Assembly (NCBI GenBank): GCA_018304425.1
Contig: JAGVWE010000002.1
Location: 310,001 to 374,000, forward strand
DNA: 64,000 bases
DNA from: Candidatus Iainarchaeum sp.
GTDB taxonomy: Archaea > Iainarchaeota > Iainarchaeia > Iainarchaeales > UBA10219
Reading direction: 5' to 3'
A program made the position numbers and the translations under genes. The notes below the pieces were generated by a model, which saw only the letters and a program-made list of their open reading frames with translations, was not told where the DNA came from and did not search any database. How positions within the stretch are numbered: the first letter of the stretch is position 1; every line of letters begins with the position of its first letter. This document shows positions 49,008 to 58,258 of the stretch, piece after piece.

Positions 49008-49968
49008 AGCGAATCCTCGGATCAGCGCAGGCGTACAAAATATCAGCCACCAGGTTGCCAATAAGAGTCAGGAAGCCGAAGAGCAGGACCTCGGCCATGA
49101 GCACCGGGTAATCGCGGGAAAAAACCGCGTTCACGGCAAGCCGCCCCATGCCGGGCCAGCCGAAAACGGTTTCGGTCAGCACCGCACCGGATAACAGGCC
49201 AGGAATCGAGTAGCCCAGCAGGGTCAGGAGTGGCAGCAAGGCATTGCGCAACGCGTGCTTGTAGAACACGACGTGGGATGGAAGGCCCTTGGCCTTGGCG
49301 GTGCGGATGAATTCCTGCTGGAGGACTTCGAGCATGCTGCCCCTGACATACCGGGTCAAGGCGGCGGCCTCGCCAAGGGCCAGGACCACCATGGGCAGCA
49401 GGAGGTGCGCGAAAAAGTCAGGCCAGGAGAAGGAGGCCAGCCTTGGATCCGCCATCCCGGAACTGGGCAGCCAGTTCAGGGAAACCGAGAACACCAAGAT
49501 CAACATCATGGCCAGCCAAAAATTGGGGAGGGAGAACTCGGCAAAGGCGAGGAAGGAAAAAAATCGGTCGAAGAAGGAATGGGGTTTCAAGGCAGAGGTG
49601 ACGCCGAGGGGCACGGCTATCAGCAGGGCCAGCAGGAGCGAGGAAACCGATAAGGCCAGGGTCGGAAAAACGCGTTCGCCCAGGAGTTGGATGACGGGGT
49701 AACCGGGCTTCAAGCCAATGGACTGGCCCAAGTCCCCGGACAAAACCCGTGAAAGCCAGGAAAGGTATTGAAGCGGAAGGGGCTGGTCCAGGCCCAGGCG
49801 TTCCTCCAGTGCCTGAACGGCCGCGGGGTCAAAGGCTTTCTCGCCCAGGAGGGTGGAGGCCGGGCTTCCAGGAGCCAAATGGATGATGGAAAAGGACAGC
49901 AGGGAAAGGAGGAACAGCAGGGGAAGGATGCCCAGCAACCGCTTGACCGCATACCGGGTTAAGGCCAT
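48994..49968 (-). CDS. Oligopeptide ABC transporter permease (OppB/DppB type)
   Basis: A 324-residue permease of normal length, with TM1 after MALTRYAVKRLLGILP, the periplasmic segment LAPGSPASTLLG and the family-typical YLSWLSRVLSGDLGQSI, then VRGSMLEVLQQEFIRTAKAKGL (EAA loop) and ALRNALLPLLT. ATG at 49968 opens the first helix. Confidence 0.92.
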   Translation of the reverse strand: MALTRYAVKRLLGILPLLFLLSLLSFSIIHLAPGSPASTLLGEKAFDPAAVQALEERLGLDQPLPLQYLSWLSRVLSGDLGQSIGLKPGYPVIQLLGERVFPTLALSVSSLLLALLIAVPLGVTSALKPHSFFDRFFSFLAFAEFSLPNFWLAMMLILVFSVSLNWLPSSGMADPRLASFSWPDFFAHLLLPMVVLALGEAAALTRYVRGSMLEVLQQEFIRTAKAKGLPSHVVFYKHALRNALLPLLTLLGYSIPGLLSGAVLTETVFGWPGMGRLAVNAVFSRDYPVLMAEVLLFGFLTLIGNLVADILYACADPRIRYEQP

Positions 49969-49972
49969 GGTT

Positions 49973-51559
49973 TCACTCCGCGTACTCCGGCTTGAGTTTC
50001 CACCGCTCGATGTTCCACAACAAGCCCAATGGACTGGCAAGGATGCCGTCATCGGCCGTGAACCGCTTGTTCACGCCGACCGTTGAAGAACCATAGAAGA
50101 GGAAAACGTAGGGCTGGTCTTCGGCGATGAGTTCCTGGAAACGCCAATAAAGCGGCTTGCGTTTTTCTTCCGCGCAGCCGGGAACGATCAGGGCTTCGTC
50201 CAGGACCTGGTCGACTTCCGGGTTGGCGTAGGAGACGAAGTTGTACTTGCCTGCCTTCTTGGAGTGCCAGATGCCGGAGGCATCCGGGTCCAGGCCCAGG
50301 CTCCAGCCCAGGATGACCGCATCGAACCGCTTGCGGTTGACCTGGTCCAGGAAGGTGGGCCATTCAAGGACGGAGACCCGGGCCTGGACGCCGATTTTTT
50401 TCAGGTAGTACTGGATGATGACCGCGGCTTTTTCCCGTTGCTTGTTGCCCTTGTTAGTGAGCAACTCAAACGAAAACGGTTTGCCCTCCTTGTCCAGGAC
50501 GCCATCCCCATCCGAGTCCGCGAAGCCGGCTTCCCGGAGCAGGCCCAGCGCGAGGTCCGGGTTGAAGGCAGGGGGTTTCACGTCCGGGTTGAAGGCCCAG
50601 GATACGGGTGACAGGGGCCCATTCGCCGTTTCCCCATAGCCCAGCATGGTGGACTCGGTCAGGGCCTCCAAGTCGATGGCGTGGGAAAAGGCTTTCCGCA
50701 CGCGTTGGTCGCGGAAAAAGGGGTGAAGCAGGTTGAAGCCCATGAACGTATAGTTGTTGGTGGAATAAACGTAAACGTCGAGGTTCTTGTTTTGCCGGAA
50801 CCGTGGCACCTGCTCGGGTTCAATGCCCGCCAAATCGATTTCCCCTGTAATCAATTGCTCTTGGATGACGAGGTTGTCCGGAACCACCTTGTAAATGATT
50901 TCGTCGAGGTACGGCTTGCCGGAAAAAAAGCCGTCGAAGGCGGAAACCCGAATCAACTCGTCGGGTTTCCACTCGGAGAAACGAAATGGACCAGAGCCAA
51001 CCGGGTGGGAATTGAAGGCCGCCGTATTTATGTTCCGGCCTTCGAGCAAGTGCCTGGGCAGAACGCCGAAGCCCGTGGTGAGCAGGAAGGAACAATCCGG
51101 CTTGGAGAGGTGAAAGACCACCGTGGACGCATCGGGGGCTTCCACGCGTTCCAGGTATTGGACGGCGTCCTTGTAGGGCGAGTCCGTGGCAGGGTCCAGC
51201 AGCCGGTCAAACGTGAACTTCACGTCCGCTGAGGAAAACAGCCCGCCGTCCTGGAAGCGGAGGCCGGGTCGAAGCGTGAAGGTGTACGTCAAACCGTCCT
51301 CCGAGACGTTCCAGGACTCAGCCAGCCTTGGATAGGGTTCCAGGGTCTTCGGGTTAACCCCGATGAGGCCGTCAAAGACCAAGCCAATCACGTCACTGGA
51401 AGCGGAGTCCGAAGAAAGCAAGGGGTTCAGGGTTTTCGCGTCCCCAATGGATCCCCACACCAGGGCATTGGAGGCCGAAAGCGAACTCCCCTGCGAAGGA
51501 GCAGAACAACCAGCCAAGGACAAGAGCAAGGCCAATGCAAACAGGAAACGCATGTTCAT
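49973..51559 (-). CDS. Peptide ABC transporter substrate-binding lipoprotein (family 5)
   Basis: A 528-residue family-5 binding lipoprotein with lipobox LAGC. ESWNVSEDGLTYTFTLRPGLRF, DVKFTFDRLLDP, VGSGPFRF, and YNYTFMGFN-like segments are characteristic of DppA/OppA. It collects oligopeptides at the outer membrane-face for the permeases. First gene of the operon. Two Met codons (51559, 51553) both fit the signal; the GTATAGGG/TTTAAG region lies 20-30 bases upstream. Confidence 0.9.
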   Translation of the reverse strand: MNMRFLFALALLLSLAGCSAPSQGSSLSASNALVWGSIGDAKTLNPLLSSDSASSDVIGLVFDGLIGVNPKTLEPYPRLAESWNVSEDGLTYTFTLRPGLRFQDGGLFSSADVKFTFDRLLDPATDSPYKDAVQYLERVEAPDASTVVFHLSKPDCSFLLTTGFGVLPRHLLEGRNINTAAFNSHPVGSGPFRFSEWKPDELIRVSAFDGFFSGKPYLDEIIYKVVPDNLVIQEQLITGEIDLAGIEPEQVPRFRQNKNLDVYVYSTNNYTFMGFNLLHPFFRDQRVRKAFSHAIDLEALTESTMLGYGETANGPLSPVSWAFNPDVKPPAFNPDLALGLLREAGFADSDGDGVLDKEGKPFSFELLTNKGNKQREKAAVIIQYYLKKIGVQARVSVLEWPTFLDQVNRKRFDAVILGWSLGLDPDASGIWHSKKAGKYNFVSYANPEVDQVLDEALIVPGCAEEKRKPLYWRFQELIAEDQPYVFLFYGSSTVGVNKRFTADDGILASPLGLLWNIERWKLKPEYAE

Positions 51560-51574
51560 CCTAATGCGCGGAAA

Positions 51575-51662
51575 GGAATTTAAGCCGGTTATAGGGCCAT
51601 TCCAAAGGGAATAAAAGAGGCAAGGGACACCGTTAATAAGCATAGCCGGGAATACATTTATT
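51575..51662. promoter_or_regulatory. Divergent promoter region, peptide operon and metG
   Basis: GAATTTAAGC at 51575-51584 faces the binding-protein gene. On the other side GTTAATAAG at 51632-51640 and ATACATTTATTC at 51651-51662 face metG, whose TTG is at 51675. I cannot choose between the two forward boxes. Confidence 0.4.
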
Positions 51663-51674
51663 CAAGGCGAGAAC

Positions 51675-53996
51675 TTGAACCCGAAAATCCTCATTACCAG
51701 CGCCTTGCCCTACGTGAACAACGTGCCCCACCTCGGCAACCTCATAGGCTGCGTGCTCTCAGCCGATGTGTTCGCACGATATTGCCGGAGCAGGGGATAC
51801 GACACCTTGTACGTGTGCGGCACCGACGAACATGGCACGGCAACCGAGATCAAGGCGCTCGAAGAGGGGCTGACGCCAAAAGCGTTGTGCGACAAGTACT
51901 ATAAAGTGCACAAGGAGATCTATGACTGGATTGGCTGCAGTTTTGACGTCTTCGGCCGAACCTCGTCCAAAGTGCATGCCGAGACCACGCAGGAAATATT
52001 CCGGAAGCTGGCCGCGCACGGCTACGTTTCCGAGGGCAGCCTGGACCAGACCTACTGCGAGCAATGCCAAAAGTTCCTGGCCGACCGGTTTGTGCTCGGC
52101 ACCTGCCCCAAGTGCAGCTACCCGCACGCCCGCGGCGACCAATGCGAGAACTGCGGCAAGCTCCTCAACCCCACCGAACTCGTGAACGCCCACTGCAAGA
52201 CCTGTGGGGCCCTGCCTGCGGTCAGGGCCAGCCGGCACCTCTTCCTGGACCTGGACCAGTTCGCGGAACGCCTTGCCCAGTGGAGCCGGAAGCGGGCCAA
52301 AGAAGGTTTTTGGACGCAGACCGCAAAAGGCATTACCGAGGCCTGGCTAAAGGAAGGCCTGACCAAGCGGTGCATCACCCGCGACCTGAAATGGGGCGTG
52401 CCCGTGCCCCACCCAGGCTACGAAGACAAGGTCTTCTACGTGTGGTTTGACGCGCCCATAGGTTATATCTCGATTACCCGGGAAAAGCGCCCTGACTGGG
52501 GGGAATGGTGGAAGAACGGCCATGAAAACGTGCACTTATACCAGTTCATGGCCAAAGACAACGTGCCGTTCCACTCGATTTTGTTTCCCGCCACCCTGCT
52601 GGGAACCGGCGACCACTGGAACTTAGTGTACCATTTGGAGTCCATCGAGTTCCTCAACTACGAATCAGGGCAGTTCTCCAAGAGCCGGGGCATCGGCGTG
52701 TTCGGGGACAGCGCCATGCAGTCCGGCGTGCCCGCCGACGTCTGGCGGTTTTATCTGGTGTACAACCGCCCCGAAACCTCGGACAGCGAGTTCAACTGGG
52801 ATGACTTCTACGAGCGCGTGAACAATGACCTGATCGCGAACCTTGGAAACCTGGTGAACCGCACCCTAACGTTTGCGGAGAAATTTTACGCGGGAAAGGT
52901 TCCAAGGGGGGAAATGAACCCGGCACTGGCTAAAAAGGTGAAAGCCTATGCGGTGGAGACCGCGGAACTGATGGAGGGAGTTAAGGAACGTGAAGCCCTC
53001 AAGAAGGTGCTCGAGCTATCAAAACTTGGCAACCAGTTCTTCCAAGTGCAGGAACCCTGGAAGAAAGTGAAAACGGACCAGGCAGCGGCAGATGACGCGG
53101 TATACTCGCTGCTCCATTTCGTGAAGGACCTCGGCATCCTGATAAGCCCGTTCCTGCCGCAGACCGGAGCCAGCATCTTCCGGCAACTCAACCTGAAAGA
53201 AGCAGGCTGGGCGGATATCGGCAAGGAATCACTGAAACCGGGCCACAAAATTGGGCGCGCCCAACTCCTTTTCACGAAACTCGAAGAGAAACAGGTGGAC
53301 GGGTTCAGGGAAACGTACTCGGCCAAAACCAAAGCCGCCTCCCTGCCTGAAATCGGGTTCACGGTCTCGCCGCGAGCGGCCGCGCTGGGCATCAAGGCAA
53401 GGGCCGCGCTCGTGGAAGGCGTGAAGGTCAAGAACAAGCACAGCGAACTTCGCCGCCTCACCAAGGAGAAAAGCCAGGAAGTGGTGGGCCGTGACATGTC
53501 CCAGAACAAGGCGAACAATGGGTTCAAGGAAATTTACCGCAAGGTAGGCATACAAGGCTTTGTGCCGGCCAGCGAACGGTTGTACGAGTACATCCGGAAA
53601 AGCGGATGCATTCCCGGCATCAACACGGTTGTAGACTCATACAACCTGGTCGCGATTGACACCATGCTAATCATCGGCGCGCACGATGCCAACCGAATCA
53701 AGGGCAACGTCCGCGTGGACCTGACCAAGGGCAGCGAAAGGTACATGCCTCTCGGTAAGCACGCGCCCGAAAAAATTGCGGCCGGGGAATACGCTTTCAT
53801 GGATGACGAGAAAGTCATCTGCCGGTTGGACGTCAAGCAATGTGAGCAAACCAAGGTGGATGAGGGAACGTCCAACCTGCTCGTGTACGTGCAAGGCAAT
53901 GATGCCACCGCCGATGGCGAGTTGTCTGCAGCCCTGAAGCAGGCGTGCGAGAACATCGTCAAGTACAACGGGGGCAAGTATCGGTTGCTGAAGTGA
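51675..53996 (+). CDS. metG: Methionyl-tRNA synthetase fused to a B3/4 domain
   Basis: A 773-residue protein. Residues 1-550 are a class I MetRS: HIGH motif PHLGN, a double zinc knuckle (CEQC, CPKC, CENC, CKTC) near residues 126-180, the KMSKS-type loop FSKSRGIG near 335, and the anticodon domain. From about residue 560 a B3/4 (PheRS beta-type) domain follows: LVEGVKVKNKHSELRRLTKE...GINTVVDSYNLVAI...KVICRLDVKQ. The usual EMAP-type tRNA-binding OB domain is missing. B3/4 in PheRS edits mischarged tRNA, so editing or tRNA binding is possible. Begins at TTG. Confidence 0.93.
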   Translation: MNPKILITSALPYVNNVPHLGNLIGCVLSADVFARYCRSRGYDTLYVCGTDEHGTATEIKALEEGLTPKALCDKYYKVHKEIYDWIGCSFDVFGRTSSKVHAETTQEIFRKLAAHGYVSEGSLDQTYCEQCQKFLADRFVLGTCPKCSYPHARGDQCENCGKLLNPTELVNAHCKTCGALPAVRASRHLFLDLDQFAERLAQWSRKRAKEGFWTQTAKGITEAWLKEGLTKRCITRDLKWGVPVPHPGYEDKVFYVWFDAPIGYISITREKRPDWGEWWKNGHENVHLYQFMAKDNVPFHSILFPATLLGTGDHWNLVYHLESIEFLNYESGQFSKSRGIGVFGDSAMQSGVPADVWRFYLVYNRPETSDSEFNWDDFYERVNNDLIANLGNLVNRTLTFAEKFYAGKVPRGEMNPALAKKVKAYAVETAELMEGVKEREALKKVLELSKLGNQFFQVQEPWKKVKTDQAAADDAVYSLLHFVKDLGILISPFLPQTGASIFRQLNLKEAGWADIGKESLKPGHKIGRAQLLFTKLEEKQVDGFRETYSAKTKAASLPEIGFTVSPRAAALGIKARAALVEGVKVKNKHSELRRLTKEKSQEVVGRDMSQNKANNGFKEIYRKVGIQGFVPASERLYEYIRKSGCIPGINTVVDSYNLVAIDTMLIIGAHDANRIKGNVRVDLTKGSERYMPLGKHAPEKIAAGEYAFMDDEKVICRLDVKQCEQTKVDEGTSNLLVYVQGNDATADGELSAALKQACENIVKYNGGKYRLLK

Positions 53997-54008
53997 GGGA
54001 AGGGAGCT

Positions 54009-54818
54009 ATGCCAAAACACAAGCCGCTTGTAAGCTTTTCAACGGACTTTGGGCCGGGCAACCGGGGCCACGGGGTTATGAAAGCCGTGATTTTGGAGCG
54101 GTGCCCGGACGCGGAAGTCGTGGAATTGGCTACAAACGTCGAGGGCTTTGACTTGCGGGATGGAGCAAAGAACTTTGAAGGCCTTGCCTGGCTGCCGAAG
54201 GGAATACACATCTGCGTGGTCGACCCGGGAGTGGGAACCCAGCGCCGGGGCCTAATCATTGAGACGGGTAGAGGCGATTATCTGGTGGGTCCGGACAACG
54301 GGGTGCTGCTGCCCGCCGCATCCTTTGTAGGCGACGTGAAAAGAGCCTGGCACATCACCAACCAAGAGTATTTGCGCCAGCCTGTTTCCCATGTCTTCCA
54401 CGGGAGAGACGTGTTCGCGAGCGTGGCCGGGCACTTGGCGGCAGGCGTGAAACCCCAGGAAATCGGCGTCGAGGTAGGCGCCGGCAGCCTTGCACCCGCA
54501 CCCTACCCGGAAGCGTGCGCGGAAAATGGGAGAATATCGGCTGAAATCATTCACGTCAACGCATTCGGCAATGTATCGTTCAACATCCGGAATGAGGCCC
54601 TGCACCAACTGGTTTCATTGGATGACCTGATCACGCTGACAAAGGGCAAGCAAAAAATCGCGTTGCCCTACAAGAAAACCTTCGGCGAAGTCGCGGCCGG
54701 GACCGGGCTAATCTTTGACGGCGACTTCGGCCGCGTGGAAGCCGCCCTCAACCAGGGAAGTTTGGCTGCAAAAGCAGGGCTAAAGACCGCTGACCGGGTG
54801 ACGCTGGCCAAGTGTTGA
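54009..54818 (+). CDS. SAM hydrolase (adenosine-forming), DUF62 family
   Basis: A 269-residue DUF62 enzyme (SAM hydroxide adenosyltransferase): FSTDFGPGNRGHGVMKAVI, VVDPGVGT, YLVGPDNGVL and FHGRDVFASVAGHLA carry the family's Asp, Arg and His residues, and NAFGNVSFN the second-domain motif. It splits SAM with water to adenosine and methionine. It lies 12 bases after metG, in an operon; the product methionine is the substrate of the upstream enzyme. Confidence 0.92.
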   Translation: MPKHKPLVSFSTDFGPGNRGHGVMKAVILERCPDAEVVELATNVEGFDLRDGAKNFEGLAWLPKGIHICVVDPGVGTQRRGLIIETGRGDYLVGPDNGVLLPAASFVGDVKRAWHITNQEYLRQPVSHVFHGRDVFASVAGHLAAGVKPQEIGVEVGAGSLAPAPYPEACAENGRISAEIIHVNAFGNVSFNIRNEALHQLVSLDDLITLTKGKQKIALPYKKTFGEVAAGTGLIFDGDFGRVEAALNQGSLAAKAGLKTADRVTLAKC

Positions 54819-54834
54819 GAGGGGGAATAACCGC

Positions 54835-55542
54835 ATGCCCAACGAAACCATCATCGAAGCAAAAGATGTTTACAAGATATTCGAGTTGGGCGCGGAAAAA
54901 GTGTACGCCTTGAATGGTGTGAACCTCGAGGTAAGGAACGGCGAATTTGTTTCCATCATGGGCCCCTCAGGCAGCGGGAAGACGACTTTCCTGGACGTGC
55001 TGAGCTGCATGGAGCGGCCCACCCAAGGCGAGGTGTTTATCAAAGGCAGGAAGGTCAGCCGCATGACAGACGATGAACTGGCCAGGGTGCGGGGTTCCAC
55101 GATTGGCTTCGTATTTCAGACCTTCAACCTCATCCCAAGGTTTAACGCCGTGGAAAACGTCATGCTGCCCCTCTGGTTCAAGCGAGTTCCCGTCCAGGAG
55201 CGGAGAAAGAAGGCCATGGAAGCCCTGAAAGCCGTTGGTTTAGGGGACCGGCTCTGGCACAAGCCCAGCCAGTTATCGGGCGGGCAACGGCAGCGCGTGG
55301 CCATTGCCCGGGCCCTGGCCGTAGAGCCTGAAGTCATTGTGGCAGACGAGCCCACCGGCAACCTGGACTCGGTTTCCGGCACCCAGATCCTGGACTTGAT
55401 TGCCGACCTGCACCGGGAGCAGGGGAAAACGATTTTAATGGTTACCCACGAAAAGACTGTTGGAGCGAGGGCGGAAAAAATCGTTCGCCTGATGGACGGA
55501 AAAATCGTGGGCACGGAAAACGGCAGCGGAGGGAAAAAATGA
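54835..55542 (+). CDS. MacB/LolD-type ABC transporter ATP-binding protein
   Basis: A 235-residue ATPase of the type VII/MacB branch: Walker A GPSGSGKTT, FVFQTFNLIPRFNAVENV, signature LSGGQRQRVAIARAL, Walker B VIVADEPTGNLDS, MVTHE. These ATPases drive conformational work in extracytoplasmic proteins through FtsX-like permeases rather than classical transport. GAGGGGG precedes the ATG. Confidence 0.92.
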   Translation: MPNETIIEAKDVYKIFELGAEKVYALNGVNLEVRNGEFVSIMGPSGSGKTTFLDVLSCMERPTQGEVFIKGRKVSRMTDDELARVRGSTIGFVFQTFNLIPRFNAVENVMLPLWFKRVPVQERRKKAMEALKAVGLGDRLWHKPSQLSGGQRQRVAIARALAVEPEVIVADEPTGNLDSVSGTQILDLIADLHREQGKTILMVTHEKTVGARAEKIVRLMDGKIVGTENGSGGKK

Positions 55543-56783
55543 ATAAAATGGTCTTGCTAATCGGATTGCTTTGCCTGGTTTCGTTGAGTGCCTGGGCCGC
55601 GGAAAACGACGTGGTGATGAGTTCCTACAACTACGAACCCGCACCGGTTGAGGCCGGCCAGACCTTCGAGCTATGGATCCACGTGAAAAACAGCTCCGGC
55701 AAAGACATCTCCGGCATTGAAGCCGTGTCCAAACTCGAGTACCCGTTTTCCCTGCCCGACGGCGAGACCCCTGAAAGAGTCATTGGAACGCTGACGCCGG
55801 AGGGAACCGCGCTCATCAACTACGAGTACATCAAAGTGGACCCCAATACGCCTTCCGGGGAATACAAGTTCGAGTTCAAGGTCGGTCCAAGGAGCGGAAC
55901 CGGCCGAAACTATTATGTGAAGATAAAGGTCACGCAAAAGAAGCCCGACATCGAACTGGTGGCCGTAATGTTCGAACCAAGGGCACTGAACCCGGGCCTG
56001 GAAAACGGCAAGGCCCGGCTTACCCTCAAGAACCTTGGAAAGACCACGGCCTTTGACGTCAAGGCCTCGATGGCCGTGCACGCCATGGAAGCCACTGTGG
56101 ACTCTTCGGCCGGCAAGGAATCCCACATAAAGCCCATTGGAAGCCCCCTGCGGTACATTGAACGAATTGCTCCCGGCGAAGAAAAAACGGCTGAACTCGA
56201 GTTCTCTGTGGACCGGGGCGCGGACCTCAAAACTTATTTGATTCCCCTCCAAATAGAGTACAAGAACGAGAACAACGTCGAGTTCTCGTTCGAGCGAAAC
56301 ATTGGAGCGGAAGTAACGGACAGCCCGGAATTGGACGTGGTACTGGTAGCCGTGGACCCTCAAGCAGTAATTGGGCGAACCGCGAAAATCAGCATGGACG
56401 TCTTCAATGCCGGCGGCGCGACCGCGAGTTACGTGGTTGCGGAACCCTCCCTCGAGGGGGCCGAGAAAATCATCCCGGAAAAAGTGTTCATCGGCACGCT
56501 GGAACCAGATGACTTTGACTCGTTCACGTTCCAAGTGAAGTTCAAGGAAAACGCGAAAGCAGGTGTATACCCCGTAAAGGTCAGGGTCTCGTATACGGAC
56601 AAGGGCTTCCAAAAACAGGCCCCGGAAAAAAACATCGACCTGACCGTTTACACCCCCGAAGAAGCCGCCGCCATGGCCCGGCAGGAACTACCGCTTGTAC
56701 CGATTGCGGGGGGGCTGGCCGTGCTCGGGTTCCTGTTCAGGAAAAGACTCCTCAAGCTGGTAGGCCTTGAAACCGGGGAATGA
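55539..56783 (+). CDS. Membrane-anchored COG1361-type surface protein
   Basis: A 414-residue protein with a signal peptide (SLSAWAAEN), three beta-sandwich domains with CARDB/DUF11-like patterns (VEAGQTFELWIHVKNSSGK; ALNPGLENGKARLTLKNLGK; AVIGRTAKISMDVFNAGG), and a C-terminal membrane helix followed by basic residues. It overlaps the ATPase by ATGA and precedes the MacB-like permease, so it is probably the dedicated external partner of that ABC system. Confidence 0.82.
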   Translation: MNKMVLLIGLLCLVSLSAWAAENDVVMSSYNYEPAPVEAGQTFELWIHVKNSSGKDISGIEAVSKLEYPFSLPDGETPERVIGTLTPEGTALINYEYIKVDPNTPSGEYKFEFKVGPRSGTGRNYYVKIKVTQKKPDIELVAVMFEPRALNPGLENGKARLTLKNLGKTTAFDVKASMAVHAMEATVDSSAGKESHIKPIGSPLRYIERIAPGEEKTAELEFSVDRGADLKTYLIPLQIEYKNENNVEFSFERNIGAEVTDSPELDVVLVAVDPQAVIGRTAKISMDVFNAGGATASYVVAEPSLEGAEKIIPEKVFIGTLEPDDFDSFTFQVKFKENAKAGVYPVKVRVSYTDKGFQKQAPEKNIDLTVYTPEEAAAMARQELPLVPIAGGLAVLGFLFRKRLLKLVGLETGE

Positions 56784-56798
56784 AGGTGTAAACCTACC

Positions 56799-58022
56799 GT
56801 GATAGACGCCGAAATATTCGTGGTGGCCTTCAAGAACATCCGCCAACAGGGCCTGCGAAGCTATTTGACGCTGTTAGGCGTAATCATCGGCATTGCCTCC
56901 ATCGTGGCCCTGATGTCCATCGGCGAGGGCCTGAACCTGGCAGTCCAAGAACAATTCGACCGGCTGGGAGCCAACACCCTCTTCCTCACGGCGGGAAACA
57001 CGCAGGTCGGCCAAAGCGGCGGCAGCCCCACGACCACCATCCAGTACCGGTTGAAGGACGCTGACCTCTCCCGGATTGAAAGCTATCCAACCGTTGAAGA
57101 AGTCATCCCCTTTTACTCCCTGTTCGGGCCGGTACGGCATGGCACCGAGGAAGTCAGCGCCAGCATCATCGGCTTTGACGCCGAAAAAGCGGCTTCCCTG
57201 ATGTCAACGGGCTTCCTGGATGTGGAAAGCGGCCGAATGTTCGACGAAAAGGAGGCCTTCGTGGCCGTGGTGGGCAAAAAATTCGCGGAAGACAGTTTCA
57301 AACGCGAACTGAGGCCAAGGGGCACCCTTGAAATCGGCGGCAAGAAGTTCAGGATCATCGGCATCCTCAAGGAAGCCGCGACCACGGTGGGTGGGGGCGG
57401 GCCCAACACGGGCCAAGTCATTTTCGTGCCAGAGAAATCCTTCCGGCAGGTGACCGAGGTGGACACGCCCAACTTCGTCATGGTCAAAACCTTCACCAAG
57501 GAACAAGTCAACGAAAGCAAGGAACGCATCCAACGCTACCTGGACAACAAGTATGGGGAGAAAAACTTCAACGTGAGTACGGCCGAACAGGTGCTGGAAC
57601 GCATGAGCCAAGTGCTCAGCATCCTCTCGCTGGTCCTGGTGGGCATTGCCGCGGTCTCCCTGATAGTGGGCGGGGTTGGCATCATGAGTTCCATGGTCAC
57701 GGCCGTCCTTGAACGGACCCGGGAAATCGGGGTCATGAAAGCCATTGGTGCCACCAACAAAACCATTCTCTCCCTCTTCCTCATCGAAGCCGCAATGATT
57801 GGGGGTGTCGGCGGCATCATTGGCGCCATGCTTGGAATGGCCTTGTCCCAGGGCATTGCCGGCATCGGGCAGTCCACGGGCATCAACCTCAGGGCCCCGG
57901 TCTCCCTGGAACTGTTCCTCGGCGCGCTGGCCTTCTCCATGCTGGTCGGCATGGTCTCAGGGCTCTACCCCGCGAAACGAGCCGCGGACCTGGACCCGGT
58001 GGAGGCCTTAAGATATGAGTAA
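56799..58022 (+). CDS. MacB/FtsX-like ABC transporter permease
   Basis: A 407-residue permease with the MacB layout: one membrane helix after NIRQQGLRSYLTLLGVIIG, an outward MacB_PCD domain of about 220 residues, then three C-terminal helices with the FtsX segment RTREIGVMKAIGATNKTIL. It exports or remodels substrates with the ATPase two genes upstream. Starts at GTG. The end overlaps the DUF1858 start by eight bases. Confidence 0.9.
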   Translation: MIDAEIFVVAFKNIRQQGLRSYLTLLGVIIGIASIVALMSIGEGLNLAVQEQFDRLGANTLFLTAGNTQVGQSGGSPTTTIQYRLKDADLSRIESYPTVEEVIPFYSLFGPVRHGTEEVSASIIGFDAEKAASLMSTGFLDVESGRMFDEKEAFVAVVGKKFAEDSFKRELRPRGTLEIGGKKFRIIGILKEAATTVGGGGPNTGQVIFVPEKSFRQVTEVDTPNFVMVKTFTKEQVNESKERIQRYLDNKYGEKNFNVSTAEQVLERMSQVLSILSLVLVGIAAVSLIVGGVGIMSSMVTAVLERTREIGVMKAIGATNKTILSLFLIEAAMIGGVGGIIGAMLGMALSQGIAGIGQSTGINLRAPVSLELFLGALAFSMLVGMVSGLYPAKRAADLDPVEALRYE

Positions 58023-58254
58023 AAGCAAGAACCTGCCCGTCAAGATCACCAAGGATATGACAGTCCAAGAGATCGTGGAACGGTTTCCCATGACCCTGCC
58101 CGTCATGATGAAGTATGGGATTCACTGCTTTGGCTGCCATGCCTCGACCTGGGAGACCCTTGAGACGGGCGTGAAAGGCCACGGCATGAACGACGCGCAA
58201 CTCTCGGAAATGCTCAAGGAAATGAATGAGTGCGTGAAAGACTATGAAGAGTAG
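58015..58254 (+). CDS. DUF1858 domain protein (redox disulfide domain)
   Basis: A 79-residue DUF1858 protein: KITKDMTVQEIVERFP, then GIHCFGCHASTWETLE with the CxxC motif. The domain is often described as hybrid-cluster-protein-associated disulfide domain. Coupled to the MacB-like permease by overlap; no hybrid cluster protein is in the window. Confidence 0.9.
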   Translation: MSKSKNLPVKITKDMTVQEIVERFPMTLPVMMKYGIHCFGCHASTWETLETGVKGHGMNDAQLSEMLKEMNECVKDYEE

Positions 58255-58258
58255 TGGG

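Noticed and set aside
49007..49061. Extension of the DppC-type permease to 49061
   Set aside because: Would overlap dppB further and adds a non-homologous segment; the ATG at 49007 opens before TM1.
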